NCBI GenBank assembly: GCA_002424625.1
Contig: DIKR01000141.1
Span: 5,055-19,489 of the forward strand
Direction of reading: 5' to 3'
DNA: 14,435 bases
Source: Desulfuromonadaceae bacterium UBA5613
GTDB taxonomy: Bacteria; Desulfobacterota; Desulfuromonadia; Desulfuromonadales; UBA2197
The notes under the pieces were generated by a model. It was given only the letters and a program-made list of their open reading frames with translations. It searched no databases and was not told the DNA's origin. Shown here piece by piece: positions 12,975-14,435 of this stretch (its first letter is position 1; each line of letters opens with the position of its first letter). Made by a program: the position numbers and the translations under genes.

Positions 12975-14288
12975 TTATTTCGTCCGGCTGACGCGGCGGC
13001 CGACCTTGATTGCCGGCTTCTCTTCCACGATTTTTTTCTTGCGCGGAGGGGTCGCAGACGGAGCATTGGCTTTCGCCTGCGCCACGCGTTTCTTTGACTT
13101 GGTTGGTCCTGTTGTTGTCTTGACCTCCTTGGCTTTCACGCTCCGCCGCACCGCAATCACCGGAAATTCGGCGATCGTCTGGCGCGGGATGGTGTATTTG
13201 AGGAGCTTCTCGATGGCAGTGAGCAGGGGTTGCTCTTCGCGACAGACCAGAGAGAGGGCGACCCCGTTCTCGCCGGCGCGGCCGGTGCGGCCGATGCGAT
13301 GGACATAATCCTCCGGAACCTGGGGGAGATCGTAGTTGACCACATGCGGCAGATGTTCGATATCGAGGCCGCGCGCCGCGACATCGGTCGCCACGAGGAC
13401 ACGAAATTCCCCCTTCTTGAACTCGGCCAGGGTGCGGGTGCGGATCGACTGGCTCTTGTTACTGTGAATGGCAGCAGTCTTGATGCCGTCGAAGAGGAGC
13501 TCTTCGGTCAGTTTGTCGGCGCCGTAGCGGGTGCGGACAAAGACCAGGACCTGATTCCATTCCCCTTTGCGGATGAGGTGCGACAGCATCTCCCGTTTGC
13601 GGCTGCGCTCTACCGGATAGATCGCCTGGGTGACGGCATCGGCGGTAATCTGGCGTCGCGCGACTTCGATCCGTTTTGGCTTGTCGAGGAGTTCGTCGGC
13701 CAACTCCTTGATGCTGGTCGAATAGGTCGCGGAAAAGAGCAGGGTCTGGTGATTTTCCGGCAGATACTCCGCCACTTTGAGGATGGCGTCAATAAAGCCG
13801 AGATCGAGCATGCGGTCGGCTTCATCGAGGACAAGAAACTCGACGGTGGAGAGATCGATGGTCTCGCGTTCGGCGTGATCAAGGAGGCGTCCCGGCGTGG
13901 CCACGACCATGTCGACGCCGCGCTCCAGGCGTTCGATCTGCGCCTGGATGTTGACCCCGCCGTAGATCATGGTCGAGCGCAGCGACAGGCGCCGTCCGTA
14001 AAATTGCAGATCTTCACTGACCTGGGCAGCGAGTTCGCGGGTCGGCACCAAAACCAGAGCGCGGGGCCGCCGGTGTTTATCCTTGGGGAACTCCTTGCCG
14101 AGCATCTGCACGATCGGCAGGGCAAAGGCCGCGGTCTTGCCAGTGCCGGTCTGGGCGCCGGCGAGGAGATCGTGGCCGGCAAAGATCACCGGGATCGCCT
14201 GCGTCTGGATCGGGGTGGGGGTGGTATAGCCCTGGGTGGCGATGGCGCTGAGGAGTTCGGCGCGCAGGCCGAGAGATTCAAAAGACAT
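12975..14288 (-). CDS. rhlE: DEAD-box ATP-dependent RNA helicase, RhlE type
   Basis: This 437-residue cytoplasmic ATP-dependent RNA helicase probably remodels rRNA or mRNA structure. All core motifs are present: the Q motif (PTPIQTQAIP), motif I AQTGTGKT (45-52), Ia PTRELA (82-87), GG and TPGR, motif II DEAD (155-158) and motif III SAT (186-188). Motif IV (VLVFVRTR), motif V (ATDVAARGLDI) and motif VI HRIGRTGR (330-337) complete the set. The HSNKSQ segment at 275-280 is characteristic of the RhlE branch. Residues from about 380 form a Lys/Arg-rich, low-complexity tail (PTKSKKRVAQAKA, PPRKKK), likely unfolded and RNA-binding. The ATG at 14288 has AAGGA about 9 nt upstream. It is separated from the radical SAM run by a strong hairpin, so it is its own transcription unit. 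Confidence 0.95.
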   Translation of the reverse strand: MSFESLGLRAELLSAIATQGYTTPTPIQTQAIPVIFAGHDLLAGAQTGTGKTAAFALPIVQMLGKEFPKDKHRRPRALVLVPTRELAAQVSEDLQFYGRRLSLRSTMIYGGVNIQAQIERLERGVDMVVATPGRLLDHAERETIDLSTVEFLVLDEADRMLDLGFIDAILKVAEYLPENHQTLLFSATYSTSIKELADELLDKPKRIEVARRQITADAVTQAIYPVERSRKREMLSHLIRKGEWNQVLVFVRTRYGADKLTEELLFDGIKTAAIHSNKSQSIRTRTLAEFKKGEFRVLVATDVAARGLDIEHLPHVVNYDLPQVPEDYVHRIGRTGRAGENGVALSLVCREEQPLLTAIEKLLKYTIPRQTIAEFPVIAVRRSVKAKEVKTTTGPTKSKKRVAQAKANAPSATPPRKKKIVEEKPAIKVGRRVSRTK

Positions 14289-14375
14289 GGAACGTAATCC
14301 TTAAGTTAAACGATGCGTTGGCAACGGGGCGACTGGATGGCGTCGTCAAGGATAAATTCAGGGCGACAAGACCTC

Positions 14376-14404
14376 ACTGTAACTCTGATAGCGTAACTTT
14401 CCAA
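14376..14404 (-). promoter_or_regulatory. weak sigma70-like promoter candidate for the RNA helicase
   Basis: On the minus strand TTGGAA (14404-14399) and TACAGT (14381-14376) each match four of six consensus positions, with an ideal 17-bp spacer. This would leave a leader of about 80 nt before the ATG. Long leaders are common in front of cold-inducible helicases, but nothing here proves regulation. Confidence 0.3.
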
Positions 14405-14435
14405 TTTTATTTCGCGCCTTTTCGGTTGAATTTTA

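Overview
The window comes from a GC-rich Gram-negative bacterium. Several genes read like members of the Desulfuromonadales/Geobacter-type Desulfobacterota: an RsbU-type phosphatase with a CNWCRSG segment, an orphan AmmeMemoRadiSam radical SAM enzyme, an Slp-type lipoprotein, an exported glutaredoxin and a GGGCGGCC-loop-GGCCGCCC intergenic palindrome. This placement rests on recognising families by eye. No rRNA or marker gene is present to confirm it.

Left part (1-5683, + strand): a compact tripartite RND efflux operon. It holds a TolC-type outer-membrane channel (its 5' end lies outside the window), a lipoprotein membrane-fusion adaptor overlapping it by 14 nt, and a complete HAE1-type RND pump starting 5 nt after the adaptor. 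A 384-bp gap follows (5684-6067) with a dispersed-type palindrome, a possible decayed coding fragment and an imperfect hairpin.

Middle part (6068-9001): a mosaic of small envelope genes. These are an Slp-family outer-membrane lipoprotein (-), an exported protein of unknown function with two conserved-looking cysteines and a good sigma70-like promoter (-), an exported CPYC glutaredoxin behind a possibly structured leader (+), a 51-residue DUF3309 membrane peptide (-) and a lipoprotein built from two copies of a ~67-residue helical repeat (-, with its own promoter). A strong bidirectional hairpin separates the convergent glutaredoxin and DUF3309 genes.

Right part (9119-12805, all - strand): a tightly packed five-gene run. 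In transcription order it is AmmeMemoRadiSam-type radical SAM enzyme, adenosine-specific kinase (PF04008), protein-L-isoaspartate methyltransferase (pcm), a stand-alone SpoIIE/RsbU-type PP2C phosphatase, and a BamE-like predicted lipoprotein of unknown function. Gaps are 39, 14 and 47 nt, then a 4-nt ATGA overlap. This run is the best candidate here for an undescribed functional module: it joins an enzyme of unknown reaction, a nucleoside kinase, a protein-repair enzyme and a signalling phosphatase. Memo and AMMECR1, the usual partners of the radical SAM enzyme, are absent from the window.

Right edge (12975-14288, - strand): a complete RhlE-type DEAD-box RNA helicase with a lysine-rich C-terminal tail. 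It is followed by a long perfect-type hairpin that probably terminates it, and preceded by a ~150-nt upstream region with a weak promoter candidate. No tRNA, rRNA, CRISPR array, intact insertion sequence or phage gene was seen.
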